From the NCBI RefSeq assembly GCF_000720175.1, contig NZ_JOIX01000098.1:1-25775 (forward strand): a DNA stretch of 25,775 nucleotides, read 5' to 3'. This stretch comes from Streptomyces sp. NRRL S-337. Lineage in GTDB: Bacteria; Actinomycetota; Actinomycetes; Streptomycetales; Streptomycetaceae. The notes beneath the pieces are model-generated. The model saw nothing but the letters and a program-made list of their open reading frames with translations. It searched no databases and was not told where the DNA came from. Below are positions 7,361-15,466 of this stretch, in pieces. Position 1 is the stretch's first letter; the number at the start of each line of letters is the position of its first letter. The position numbers and the translations under genes are program-made.

Positions 7361-7672
7361 ATGGCCCTGGACGCCTTCGGGTTCCTCTTCACCGGACGCG
7401 GGCTCGACCCCGACCGCGACCGCTCCGTCATCGAACGGGACGGCTTCCGTGCCGTCATGGTCGGCATGGCGGACCCGGCCCGGGCGCCGGAGATCGCCGC
7501 CCGGCTCGTCGACGAGGGCATCCAGCTCATCGAACTGTGCGGCGGCTTCGGCCCCGTGTGGACGGCCCGGGTCATCGAGGCCACCAAGTCCCGTGTCCCG
7601 GTCGGCTCGGTCGGCTACGGCCCCGAGTCCATCGACGGCATGGCAGCACTCTTTCCACCGCAGGCAGGCTGA
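7361..7672 (+). CDS. DUF6506 family protein
   Basis: A 103-residue single-domain protein starting two bases after the carrier protein stop. I recognise the family from its conserved elements: an N-terminal FGFLFTGRGLDP strand, DGFRAVMVGMADP, the GIQLIELCGGFGPVWTARVI block and a final VPVGSVGYG. DUF6506 has no established function that I know of. The protein is small, soluble and strongly conserved in its central block; Glu57-Leu-Cys59-Gly-Gly is an obvious candidate site. In this operon it could be a small tailoring enzyme, a cyclase-type helper or a binding protein. A strong hairpin follows its stop. Confidence 0.85.
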   Translation: MALDAFGFLFTGRGLDPDRDRSVIERDGFRAVMVGMADPARAPEIAARLVDEGIQLIELCGGFGPVWTARVIEATKSRVPVGSVGYGPESIDGMAALFPPQAG

Positions 7673-7688
7673 TCCCGCAGCCTGCCCC

Positions 7689-7734
7689 CCCGCCGGGCCC
7701 CCTCCGTCCCCCGTACGGGAGGGAGCCCGGCGGG
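7689..7734 (+). terminator. strong GC hairpin between the two halves of the operon
   Basis: CCCGCCGGGC (7689-7698) pairs with GCCCGGCGGG (7725-7734). An inner six-pair stem (7700-7705 with 7718-7723) follows after one mismatch, leaving a 12-base loop. No U-run follows, as is common in streptomycetes. It sits in the only gap (7673-7771) of an otherwise coupled run. It may terminate or attenuate transcription, or stabilise the upstream mRNA so the two halves are expressed at different levels. Confidence 0.6.
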
Positions 7735-7771
7735 CCCCGGCCGTTCCCCCGACACCACGAGAGGGACCACC

Positions 7772-8944
7772 ATGAACCGCGCCGGACTCCACGAGCTGCG
7801 CGTGCTGGCCGCGAGCCGCCCCGCCCTCCCGCTGCTGCTGCACGCCGGCCGGCTGGCCCGGCCCCTGACGTACGTCCCGAAGCTGGGCTGGCTGACCGCC
7901 GACGCGGCGACCGCCCGGTCCGTGCTCGTCGACCAGAAGCACTTCACCGTCCTCGACCGCGGCGGCGTCGGCCGGCTGTGGGCCCAGCTCCTGGGCGACT
8001 GGGTCGAGGACCTCTTCGACGGCGAGGGGCACCGGGCCCTGCGCGCCGGCACCCGTGAGCTGTTCGGCGAGACCGCGGCCCGCGAGCTGGTCGACCGCAC
8101 CATCGGGGCCCGGCTCGTCGAGGCCCGCGTCCAGCTCGCCGCGGGCCGGCCCCTCGACGTCGCGGCCCTCGGCCGGGCCGTCGTCGGCCGCATCGTGACC
8201 GAACTGCTCCGCGTCCCGGTCACCGGCACCGACGACGCCGCCTACGAACGGGTCTTCGCCACCGCCCGCCAACTCGCCGCGCTGTCCGTCGAGGCGGCGG
8301 GCGGCGGCGAGCTGACCGAGGCGACCGTGGCCCGCGGCCGCGGCATCGTCGCGCGGCTCACCGGGCACGTCGAGGGCCTCTGGGCCACCGAGCCCGCCGA
8401 CCACCTCATCGGCCGCTGCCGCGAGGTCGGCCTGAACGCCCGGCAGACCGCCGGCATGGCCGCGCTGGTGGGCGTGGCCGCCACCGAGACCGCAGCCAGC
8501 GCGATCACCAGAACCGTCGCGCTGCTGCACGACACCGGCGAGCAGCACGCCCTGCTGGCGTCCCCGCAGCGGGTCCCGGAGGCGGTCCGCGAGGGGCTGC
8601 GGGTGACCGCACCGGCCCCGGTCATCGGCCGGACCGTACGCAGCCAGGTGCGGCTGGCCGGACGCACCCTGCGGGCCGGCGACCGGATCACGCTGCTCAA
8701 CTACACCGCCAACAGCCTCACCGGCGGGTTCCGGCTCGGCCGGCCCGCCGAACCCGCCAACCGCCAGCTGTGGTTCGGTGCCGGCCGCCACCACTGCCTC
8801 GGCTCCGCCATCGCCCAGGCCGAGATCGGCCGGACCCTGGAGACCCTGACCGCGGTGGGGCGGCCCTGGCGGATCACCGAGCGCCGCTACAGCCGCCGCG
8901 TGGTCATCCCCTCGTACGACCGGCTGACCGTGACCCTCGTCTGA
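7772..8944 (+). CDS. cytochrome P450
   Basis: A 390-residue soluble bacterial P450. The haem loop FGAGRHHCLG carries axial Cys342. The K-helix ExxR is Glu274-x-x-Arg277 and the I-helix oxygen-activation Thr is in VAATET (about 240). The start ATG 7772 follows GAGAGGG. The stretch between the K-helix and the haem loop is short and lacks the usual NRDP-x-F-x-x-P-x-x-F-D pattern. It shares this and a C-terminal RRVVIPSYDRL motif with the second P450 at 10707, suggesting the two are related. Likely role: hydroxylation or other oxidation of the acyl chain. Redox partners are not encoded here. Confidence 0.92.
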   Translation: MNRAGLHELRVLAASRPALPLLLHAGRLARPLTYVPKLGWLTADAATARSVLVDQKHFTVLDRGGVGRLWAQLLGDWVEDLFDGEGHRALRAGTRELFGETAARELVDRTIGARLVEARVQLAAGRPLDVAALGRAVVGRIVTELLRVPVTGTDDAAYERVFATARQLAALSVEAAGGGELTEATVARGRGIVARLTGHVEGLWATEPADHLIGRCREVGLNARQTAGMAALVGVAATETAASAITRTVALLHDTGEQHALLASPQRVPEAVREGLRVTAPAPVIGRTVRSQVRLAGRTLRAGDRITLLNYTANSLTGGFRLGRPAEPANRQLWFGAGRHHCLGSAIAQAEIGRTLETLTAVGRPWRITERRYSRRVVIPSYDRLTVTLV

Positions 8945-8959
8945 CGGGAGACCAGCACC

Positions 8960-9970
8960 ATGCCCCAGATCCACGCGCGGCTGGCCGGTGTGGCCGTCCA
9001 CCTGCCCGAGACCCTGCGCTCCACGACCGACACCGAGCACCTGGTGGCCGCCGCGAGCACCGGATTCCGCCCGCCGCCCGGCCTCGTGCAGCGGCTGACC
9101 GGAGTCGAGCGGCTGCACGTCATGCCCGACGACTGGCAGGCGTCCGACCTGGCCGCCGCCGCGGCCCGCAAACTCCTCGCCGAGACCGGGACCGACGCCG
9201 GCACCATCGACCTGCTGCTCTTCGCCGCGGCCAGCCAGGACATGATCGAGCCGGCCACCTCGCACATGGTCGCCGACCGCCTCGGCCTGCGCTGCCCCGT
9301 CTTCGACGTCAAGAACGCCTGCAACAGCGTGCTCAACGCGCTGGAGACCGCCCATGCGCTGATCGCCCAGGGCGGCTACCGCCGAATCCTCATCGCCTGC
9401 GGGGAATCGCCCTCCCGCGCCGTCCGCTGGGCGGTGCCGGACCTGCGCACCTACCTCGCGTCGATCCCCGGCTACACCCTCTCCGACGCGGGCGCCGCGC
9501 TGCTCGTCGAGGCGTCCGCGGAGCCCGGCATCCTCGGCTGCGGCTTCACCGCCGACTCCGCTTCCTGGAACGTCGGCACCCTCGCGTCCGGCGGCTCGGC
9601 CCATCCCCGTGGCGACGAGCACACCTACTTCCGGCTCGACGGGGTGGGCCTGCGCCGCGCCTTCGAGCGGCTCGGCCCGCAGATCCTCGACGACACCCTG
9701 GACCGGCTCGGCGTCCGCTGGCAGGACATGGCGGCCATCTGCGTCCACCAGGTCTCCAAGCCCTATCTGGACCAGCTCGCCGAACGGTTCGGGCTGCCCC
9801 CCGACAAGATCCCGCTCACCGTCACCGAACACGGCAACGCGGCCTCCGCCAGCCTGCCGCTGCAGCTCGTCCGCGCCCGGGAGAGCGGCCGGGCCGGCGT
9901 CGGCGACCTGGTGGCCCTGGTCGGGCTGGCGGGCGGCATCAGCATGGGAGTGAGCGTGATCCGGCTGTGA
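8960..9970 (+). CDS. OleA-like 3-oxoacyl-ACP synthase III / thiolase-fold condensing enzyme
   Basis: A 336-residue thiolase-superfamily enzyme with a full Cys-His-Asn triad: Cys121 in VKNACNSV, His263 in CVHQVS and Asn293 in EHGNAAS. Cys-His and His-Asn spacings are 142 and 30. As I recall, these equal those of Xanthomonas OleA (143, 285, 315); FabH has 132 and 30. Glu97 may match the OleA base that abstracts the alpha proton. OleA joins two acyl thioesters head to head, giving a beta-keto acid with an alpha-alkyl branch. OleC-like and OleD-like genes follow, so this is the probable condensation step, with one acyl chain possibly on the operon's carrier protein. A FabH-type or CerJ-type acyltransferase role is the alternative. 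Confidence 0.85.
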   Translation: MPQIHARLAGVAVHLPETLRSTTDTEHLVAAASTGFRPPPGLVQRLTGVERLHVMPDDWQASDLAAAAARKLLAETGTDAGTIDLLLFAAASQDMIEPATSHMVADRLGLRCPVFDVKNACNSVLNALETAHALIAQGGYRRILIACGESPSRAVRWAVPDLRTYLASIPGYTLSDAGAALLVEASAEPGILGCGFTADSASWNVGTLASGGSAHPRGDEHTYFRLDGVGLRRAFERLGPQILDDTLDRLGVRWQDMAAICVHQVSKPYLDQLAERFGLPPDKIPLTVTEHGNAASASLPLQLVRARESGRAGVGDLVALVGLAGGISMGVSVIRL

Positions 9971-10710
9971 GGCTCTGGGTGGTGGTACCCGCCTACAACG
10001 AGGCCCCCGGCATCACCGCGACGCTGCGGGCGCTCGCGGCCCAGACCGACCGGGACTTCTCCCTCGTGATCGTCGACAACGACTCCACGGACGGCACCGC
10101 GGACGTCGTACGGTCCTTCGGCTTCCCCGGCGGGCTGCACCTCGTGCACGAGACCCGCAAGGGCACCGGCGCGGCCGCCGACACCGGGATGCGCCACGCC
10201 ATCGCGCACGGCGCCACGCACCTGGCCCGCACCGACGCCGACTGCCTGCCCGCACCCGACTGGACCGCCCGGGTCCGGGCCGGCTTCGACGCCGGACTGG
10301 AGCTGATCGCCGGCCGGCTGCGGCCCCGCACCGACGAGGCGCCGCTGCCCCCGCTGCGGCGCGCCGCCCTGGTCACCGCGACCGAAGTGGCCGCGCTCTT
10401 CGGCCGCTTCCGGCCGGGCAACCGGAGCCCCGAGTACCTCGGCCCGTACGTGATGGCGCCCGGCTGCAACATGGCGATCACCGCGGACCTGTACGAACGC
10501 GCCGGCGGCTTCCCGCGCACCGCCATCGAGGAGGTCCACGAGGACCGCGCCCTGGTCAACGCGGTCCGGCGGCTGACCACCGCGTACGGCACCCGGCGCG
10601 ACGTGAAGGTGGCCGGCTCGGCCCGCCGGGTGCGGGCCTGGGGCCTGCGCCGCACCCTCGGCTGGTACGCGGACCACCGCTACCGCCCCGAGGTGGTGGA
10701 CATCCGGTGA
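9967..10710 (+). CDS. family 2 glycosyltransferase
   Basis: A 247-residue GT-A fold glycosyltransferase. It starts at GTG 9967, which overlaps the stop of the condensing enzyme. The N-terminal VVVPAYNEAPGI, the nucleotide-binding VDNDSTDGT and the metal-binding TDAD (about 89-92) are clear. A later EVHEDRAL gives the ED catalytic-base motif. There are no membrane segments, so this is a soluble enzyme, unlike dolichol-phosphate-mannose synthases with added helices. It probably transfers a sugar from a nucleotide donor to the pathway intermediate; donor and acceptor are unknown. No sugar-nucleotide biosynthesis genes are present in the window, so a primary-metabolism donor is expected. Confidence 0.88.
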   Translation: MRLWVVVPAYNEAPGITATLRALAAQTDRDFSLVIVDNDSTDGTADVVRSFGFPGGLHLVHETRKGTGAAADTGMRHAIAHGATHLARTDADCLPAPDWTARVRAGFDAGLELIAGRLRPRTDEAPLPPLRRAALVTATEVAALFGRFRPGNRSPEYLGPYVMAPGCNMAITADLYERAGGFPRTAIEEVHEDRALVNAVRRLTTAYGTRRDVKVAGSARRVRAWGLRRTLGWYADHRYRPEVVDIR

Positions 10711-11897
10711 CGACCACCACCACGGCGGCGCCGCCCGCCACCTGGGAGCACTGGGAACACCGGGTGCAGACCGCCGCCCACCCCGTCGCCTACCGGCTGC
10801 TGCGCGCGATCGCTGCCCGCGGCCCGGTCGTCCGGGTGCCACGGGTCGGCGTCGTCGTCAGCGACGCCGCGCTCGCCCGCGACGTCCTCTGCGACACCGA
10901 GCACTTCACCAAGACCGGGCCCGGCTCACCGTCCGACCTGTGGACGCCGGTGCTCGGCCCGTCGGTGCTGCTCAACATGGAGGGCCCCGACCACGCAGCG
11001 CTCCGCCGCCGGCTCTCCGGGCTCTTCACCCCCGGCTACGTCACGGCGCTGTGTGCCCGGGTGCTGGCGCAGCCGCTCGATGCGCTGACCGGCCGGCTGC
11101 GCGCCGGCGAACAGGTCGATCTGGTCCGGGTCGCGCAGATCTGCGCCGGCGCCGCGATCTGCGCGATCGTCGGGATGCCCGCGGAGCCCGGCCGGTTCGG
11201 CGGGGCGCACGCCGAGGCGTCCGAGGTGACGCGGTCGGTGCGGCTGTGGCGGTCCGGCATGACGGGCCGTCAGGTGGCGCGGGCGCGCGAGGTGCTGGGC
11301 CGGCTGACCGCCTCGGCGGTGACGGCCTACCGGCAGGGCGGCGACGAGACCCTGCCGGGCCGGCTGAGGGAACTGGGCCTGACCGAGCAGGAGGCCCGCG
11401 GCGCCGTCGGCGCCTTCCTGCTCACCGGCACCGAGACGCTGGTCTCGTTCATCCCGCGGCTGATCGCGCTCTGCCACGACACCGGCCGGCTCGACCGGCT
11501 CGCGGACCCCGCGGCCGACCCCGACCCCATGATCGAGGAGGCGCTGCGGATCACCGTGCCGTCCCCCGTGATGCTGCGCAGCGTCGCCCGCGCCGCCCGC
11601 ATCGGCGGCGTCCCGGTCGCGCCCGGCGACCGGGTGGTGGTGGCCACCCTGCTGTGCGCGCGGGCCCACGGGCCGTTCGCCCCCGAGCGGCCGCACCCAC
11701 CGGAACTGCGCCGGCTGTGGTTCGGTGCCGGCCCGCACTTCTGCCTCGGCATGCCGCTGGCCATGGCGCAGATCCGCGCGGTGCTGGCCGCCGCGCTCGC
11801 CGCCGGGCCGGTCGCCGTCACCGGCCGCCGCCCGGCCCGGCACGTCCTGATCCCGGGCTACGCCCGGCTGAACATCGAGCTCAGGAGCGCGAGTTGA
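10707..11897 (+). CDS. cytochrome P450 (second)
   Basis: A 396-residue P450. Haem loop FGAGPHFCLG has axial Cys346. ExxR is Glu278-x-x-Arg281, and the I-helix TGTET lies at 240-244. It starts at GTG 10707 inside the glycosyltransferase stop. Like the P450 at 7772 it lacks the NRDP-x-F segment before the haem loop, and it ends in RHVLIPGYARL, close to the RRVVIPSYDRL of the first. The common features suggest duplication within one P450 family or recruitment from the same source. Expected role: a second oxidation during tailoring. Confidence 0.92.
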   Translation: MTTTTTAAPPATWEHWEHRVQTAAHPVAYRLLRAIAARGPVVRVPRVGVVVSDAALARDVLCDTEHFTKTGPGSPSDLWTPVLGPSVLLNMEGPDHAALRRRLSGLFTPGYVTALCARVLAQPLDALTGRLRAGEQVDLVRVAQICAGAAICAIVGMPAEPGRFGGAHAEASEVTRSVRLWRSGMTGRQVARAREVLGRLTASAVTAYRQGGDETLPGRLRELGLTEQEARGAVGAFLLTGTETLVSFIPRLIALCHDTGRLDRLADPAADPDPMIEEALRITVPSPVMLRSVARAARIGGVPVAPGDRVVVATLLCARAHGPFAPERPHPPELRRLWFGAGPHFCLGMPLAMAQIRAVLAAALAAGPVAVTGRRPARHVLIPGYARLNIELRSAS

Positions 11898-13465
11898 CCG
11901 ACACCCGGCCCGCGGCGGACGACCGGATCGATCTGCTCACCGCCTTCTTCGACACCGCCGAGCGGCGCGCCGACGCGCCCGCCCTCACCGGCCCGGACGG
12001 CCGCACCCTCGGCTACCGCGAGCTGGCCCGCGCCGTCCTCACCACGGCACACGGGCTGCGCGCGGCCGGGATGGCGGCGGGGGAGCGGATGCTGTTCTCC
12101 GTACGGCCGGGACCGGACGGCGTGGTGCTGGCGCTGGGCGTGATCGCCGCGGGGGGCACCGTGGTCTTCGCCGACCCCGGCGCCGGCCCGGAACTCTTCG
12201 CCGCCCGCCGCGAACTGGCGCAGCCGCGCTGGGCCGCCGCCGAATCCCTGCTCTACGCGGTGGCCCGCTACGGCCGCCCGCTGGCGCGGCGGCGCGGACT
12301 GCTGCTGCCGCACTACCACCGGCTCGGCCTGCGGCACGTCCGCACCGGCCGATGGCTGCCCGGCGTCCCCGCCGGTGCGCTGTCCGCACATCGGCTCGCC
12401 ACCGGCCCCGCCCCGGCCGACCGCCCCGGACCGGCGCCCGGACAGGAGGCGCTGGTCGTCTTCACCTCCGGCACGACCCGGGCGCCCCGGGCCGTGGTCC
12501 ACACCCGTGGTTCGCTCGGCGCCGGCCTGGTCGGCTGCGGCTCCGCCCTGGGCATGGGCGACGGCGACGTGCTGCACACCGACCAGTTGATGATGGGCAT
12601 CCCGGCCCTGGTCGCCGGGGCGCACTGGACCATGCCGCCGTACGGCTTCGCGCCCGCCGCCGACCCCGGACGGTTCACCCGCGGACTGGCCGGCGCCACC
12701 CACGCGTTCTGCGTGCCGGCCGACCTGCCCGCGGTGCTCGACGCCGTCGAACGGGGCGAGGCGGCACTGCCCGCCTCGCTGCGGCACCTCGTCCTCGGCG
12801 GCGCGCCCGTCCTGCCCGGCCTGCTGCGCCGGGCCACCCAGGTCCTGCCGCGGGTCCGCTTCCTCGCCGTGTACGGCATGACCGAGATCGTGCCGGTCGC
12901 GGTCGCCACCGGAGCCGCGAAGCTCGCCCACCGCGGCCCCGGCGACCTGCTCGGCACCCCCCTGCCGGGGGTCCGGGTGCGCACCGCGCCGGACGGCGAA
13001 CTGCTGGTGTCCGGGCCCAACCTGTGCCGCGGCTACCTCGGTGAGCCGCCGATGACCGAACACGCCACCGGCGACCTCGCCCGGCTGGAGGACGGCGAAC
13101 TGGTCCTGCTCGGCCGGAAGAAGGACATGCTCATCCGCGGCCGCACCAACATCTACCCCGGGCTCTACGAACCGGCCGTCGCCGCCCTGCCCGGCGTCGC
13201 CGACGCGGTCATCGTCGGCGTCCCGGACGCCTACGGCGACGAGCGCGTCGTCCTGGCCGTCGTGCCCGAACGACCCACGTCCGAACCGGAGTCGCTCGCC
13301 GGGACCGTCCGCTCCCGGCTGCCCGCCCTGATCGACGCGGCCGCGCTGCCGGACGAGGTGGTCGTCCTGGACCGCATCCCGGTCACCGGCCGCACCCGCA
13401 AACCGGACCGCGCCGCGCTGCGCGACCTGCTGGGCAGCAACCGGACGGCGGGGGCGGCCCGATGA
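11894..13465 (+). CDS. OleC-like AMP-dependent ligase (candidate beta-lactone synthetase)
   Basis: A 523-residue adenylating enzyme. It starts at TTG 11894 overlapping the P450 stop, with AGGAG six bases upstream. The P-loop VVFTSGTTRAPRA is at about 188-200. YGMTEIVPV, TGDLARLEDGELVLLGRKKDML and the C-terminal RTRKPDRAAL follow. Placement between an OleA-like and an OleD-like gene, and the SGTTRAPRAVVH form of the P-loop, suggest the OleC family. OleC converts a beta-hydroxy acid to a beta-lactone using ATP. Without OleB the lactone would persist, as in lipstatin-type pathways. A CoA- or carrier-ligase for another acid is the main alternative. Confidence 0.8.
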   Translation: MTDTRPAADDRIDLLTAFFDTAERRADAPALTGPDGRTLGYRELARAVLTTAHGLRAAGMAAGERMLFSVRPGPDGVVLALGVIAAGGTVVFADPGAGPELFAARRELAQPRWAAAESLLYAVARYGRPLARRRGLLLPHYHRLGLRHVRTGRWLPGVPAGALSAHRLATGPAPADRPGPAPGQEALVVFTSGTTRAPRAVVHTRGSLGAGLVGCGSALGMGDGDVLHTDQLMMGIPALVAGAHWTMPPYGFAPAADPGRFTRGLAGATHAFCVPADLPAVLDAVERGEAALPASLRHLVLGGAPVLPGLLRRATQVLPRVRFLAVYGMTEIVPVAVATGAAKLAHRGPGDLLGTPLPGVRVRTAPDGELLVSGPNLCRGYLGEPPMTEHATGDLARLEDGELVLLGRKKDMLIRGRTNIYPGLYEPAVAALPGVADAVIVGVPDAYGDERVVLAVVPERPTSEPESLAGTVRSRLPALIDAAALPDEVVVLDRIPVTGRTRKPDRAALRDLLGSNRTAGAAR

Positions 13466-14349
13466 GGATCGCCGTGACCGGCGCCCGCGGCTTCGTGGGC
13501 GGCGCGGTCTGCCGGGCGGCGACCGCCGCGGGCTGGACCGTGCACGCCCTCACCCGCGCCGACTGGGACCTCTGCGACGGGGTGTGGGCGGACGCCCCCG
13601 AGGTGGACGCGGTGGTGCACGCGGCCGCCGCCGTCCGCGACTGGGGCGCACCCGGGCCCGTCTGGCACGCCAACCTCACCGGCACCCGGAACGTGGCCGC
13701 GTCCTTCCCCGGCGCCCGGCTGGTGCACATCTCGACGGCCAGCGTGTACGACCCGTTCCGGCCGACCGTCCTCGGCCACGAGACCGAGGCCCCGGTCCGC
13801 CGCTACCTCACCCCGTACGGCGCCTCCAAGGCCGCCGCCGAACTGGCCCTGCGCGGCCGCCCGGACACCGTCGTGCTGCGCCCGCACGCCGTCTACGGGC
13901 CGGGCGACCGGACGCTGCTGCCCCGGGTGCTCGGCGCCGTCCGCGGCGGCCGGCTGTGGCTGCCGGGCGACGGCACCGCCCTGCAGTCGCTCACCCACAT
14001 CGACCAGCTGACCGCGGCCGCGCTGCTGGCCTGCGACCGGGCCGCCCGGCCCGGCACCTACAACATCGCCGACGCGGCCCCCGTCCCCATCGGCGAGGCG
14101 CTGCGGGCCCTGCTCGCCGCCCGCGGCCTGACGGTACGGCTGCGCACCGTGCCGACCGCCGTGGCGTCCGCCGCCGCGGCGACCGCCGAGACGGTTTGGC
14201 GGCTGGCGAAACGACCCGGGCCGCCGCGGCTCACCCGCTACGCGCTCAGCCACCTCGCCGTGGAACGCACCCTGGCACTCGGCGCCGCCCGCCGCGGCCT
14301 CGGCTTCCGCCCGGGACCGACCTCCTTCCACGGTGCGGCGGCATGGTGA
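13462..14349 (+). CDS. OleD-like NAD(P)-dependent epimerase/3-beta-HSD family reductase
   Basis: A 295-residue extended short-chain dehydrogenase. TGARGFVG (6-13) is the Rossmann loop, and the catalytic Ser lies in HISTASVY. Tyr119-x-x-x-Lys123 in YGASK completes the active site. Its ATG overlaps the ligase stop (ATGA). The 3-beta-HSD-like family includes OleD, which reduces the beta-keto acid made by OleA to the beta-hydroxy acid used by OleC. The immediate pairing with the OleC-like ligase supports that reading. A sugar-nucleotide epimerase is possible because a glycosyltransferase is nearby, but no other sugar genes exist here. Confidence 0.85.
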   Translation: MRIAVTGARGFVGGAVCRAATAAGWTVHALTRADWDLCDGVWADAPEVDAVVHAAAAVRDWGAPGPVWHANLTGTRNVAASFPGARLVHISTASVYDPFRPTVLGHETEAPVRRYLTPYGASKAAAELALRGRPDTVVLRPHAVYGPGDRTLLPRVLGAVRGGRLWLPGDGTALQSLTHIDQLTAAALLACDRAARPGTYNIADAAPVPIGEALRALLAARGLTVRLRTVPTAVASAAAATAETVWRLAKRPGPPRLTRYALSHLAVERTLALGAARRGLGFRPGPTSFHGAAAW

Positions 14350-14395
14350 CCCGCACGGCGACAGACCGGATCAACTCCTCGAAAGGCGGGCGTCC

Positions 14396-15466
14396 ATGAG
14401 CCCTCGCACCGGAGCCAGCTACGCGTCCGCGGGCGTCGACATCGAAGCCGGCGACCGCGCCGTGACGCTGATGAAGCAGTGGGTGAAGAAGACCGCCCGC
14501 CCCGAAGTCGTCGGGGGCCTCGGCGGCTTCGCCGGCCTCTTCGACGCCTCGGCGCTGAAGGGCTACGCCCGCCCGCTGCTCGCCTCGGCCACCGACGGCG
14601 TCGGCACCAAGGTCGACATCGCCCGCGCCCTGGGCGTCTACCACACCATCGGCCACGACCTCGTCGCGATGGTGATGGACGACATCGTCGTCTGCGGCGC
14701 CGAACCGCTCTTCCTGACCGACTACCTCTGCGTCGGCAAGGTCCACCCCGAGCGGGTCGCGGAGATCGTCAAGGGCATCGCCGAGGGCTGCGTGCTGGCC
14801 GGCTGCGCGCTGATCGGCGGCGAGACCGCCGAACACCCGGGCCTGCTCGGTGCGGACGAGTTCGACGTGGCCGGCGCCGGCACGGGCGTCGTCGAGGCGG
14901 ACCGGCTGCTGGGTGCGGAGCGCATCCGTACCGGCGACGCGGTGATCGCGATGGCCTCGTCGGGCCTGCACGCCAACGGGTACTCCCTGGTGCGCCACGT
15001 CCTGCTCGACCGGGCCGGCCTGCGCCTGGACCAGCACCTGGACGAACTGGGCCGCACCCTGGGCGAGGAACTGCTCGAACCCACCCGGATCTACGCCTCC
15101 GCCTGCCTGGCGCTGACCCGGACGACCGAGGTCCACGCCTTTGCCCACATCACCGGCGGCGGACTGGCGGGCAACCTCGCCCGGGTCGTCCCGGACGGGC
15201 TGCACGCCACCGTCGACCGCGCGACCTGGACACCGGGCCCCGTCTTCGGCCTGGTCGGCACGGCCGGCCCGGTCGAGCGCCGGGAACTGGAGCGGACCCT
15301 GAACATGGGCGTCGGCATGATCGCCGTCGTCCCGCCGGAGTCCGTGACCACGGCACTCACCACGCTCGCCGACCACGGGGTGGACGCCTGGGTCGGCGGG
15401 GAGATCGTCGAGCGCGGTGACCGCACCACCGGCGCGGAACTCGTCGGTGACTACGCCGGTGGATAA
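14396..15466 (+). CDS. purM: phosphoribosylformylglycinamidine cyclo-ligase (AIR synthetase)
   Basis: A 356-residue, full-length PurM, which closes FGAM to 5-aminoimidazole ribonucleotide with ATP (step 5 of purine synthesis). TGASYASAGVDIEAGDRAV, LASATDGVGTKVDIA, GHDLVAMVMDDIVVCGAEP, GGETAEHPG and TGGGLAGNLARV are all standard. It looks like an ordinary streptomycete PurM rather than a divergent one. The ATG at 14396 follows GAAAGGCGGG, 46 bases after the reductase stop, so it is likely cotranscribed with the biosynthetic genes. Its stop overlaps the 3' end of the convergent namZ gene by 16 bp. Streptomycete purM normally follows purF directly; here ten genes separate them. It could be a duplicate for precursor supply or resistance, or a relocated housekeeping gene. 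Confidence 0.96.
   Translation: MSPRTGASYASAGVDIEAGDRAVTLMKQWVKKTARPEVVGGLGGFAGLFDASALKGYARPLLASATDGVGTKVDIARALGVYHTIGHDLVAMVMDDIVVCGAEPLFLTDYLCVGKVHPERVAEIVKGIAEGCVLAGCALIGGETAEHPGLLGADEFDVAGAGTGVVEADRLLGAERIRTGDAVIAMASSGLHANGYSLVRHVLLDRAGLRLDQHLDELGRTLGEELLEPTRIYASACLALTRTTEVHAFAHITGGGLAGNLARVVPDGLHATVDRATWTPGPVFGLVGTAGPVERRELERTLNMGVGMIAVVPPESVTTALTTLADHGVDAWVGGEIVERGDRTTGAELVGDYAGG

Noticed and set aside
6944..9832. Long minus-strand open frame (962 codons) across the FAAL to OleA-like genes
   Set aside because: Antisense shadow of GC-rich coding DNA. The plus-strand proteins have clear catalytic motifs and coupled starts; the antisense protein is Gly/Ala/Arg/Asp-rich with no motif.
1025..14349. 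OleB alpha/beta-hydrolase, thioesterase, NRPS or modular PKS in the operon
   Set aside because: Looked for and not found. No GxSxG hydrolase, condensation or ketosynthase-acyltransferase modules in any frame that fits the operon.
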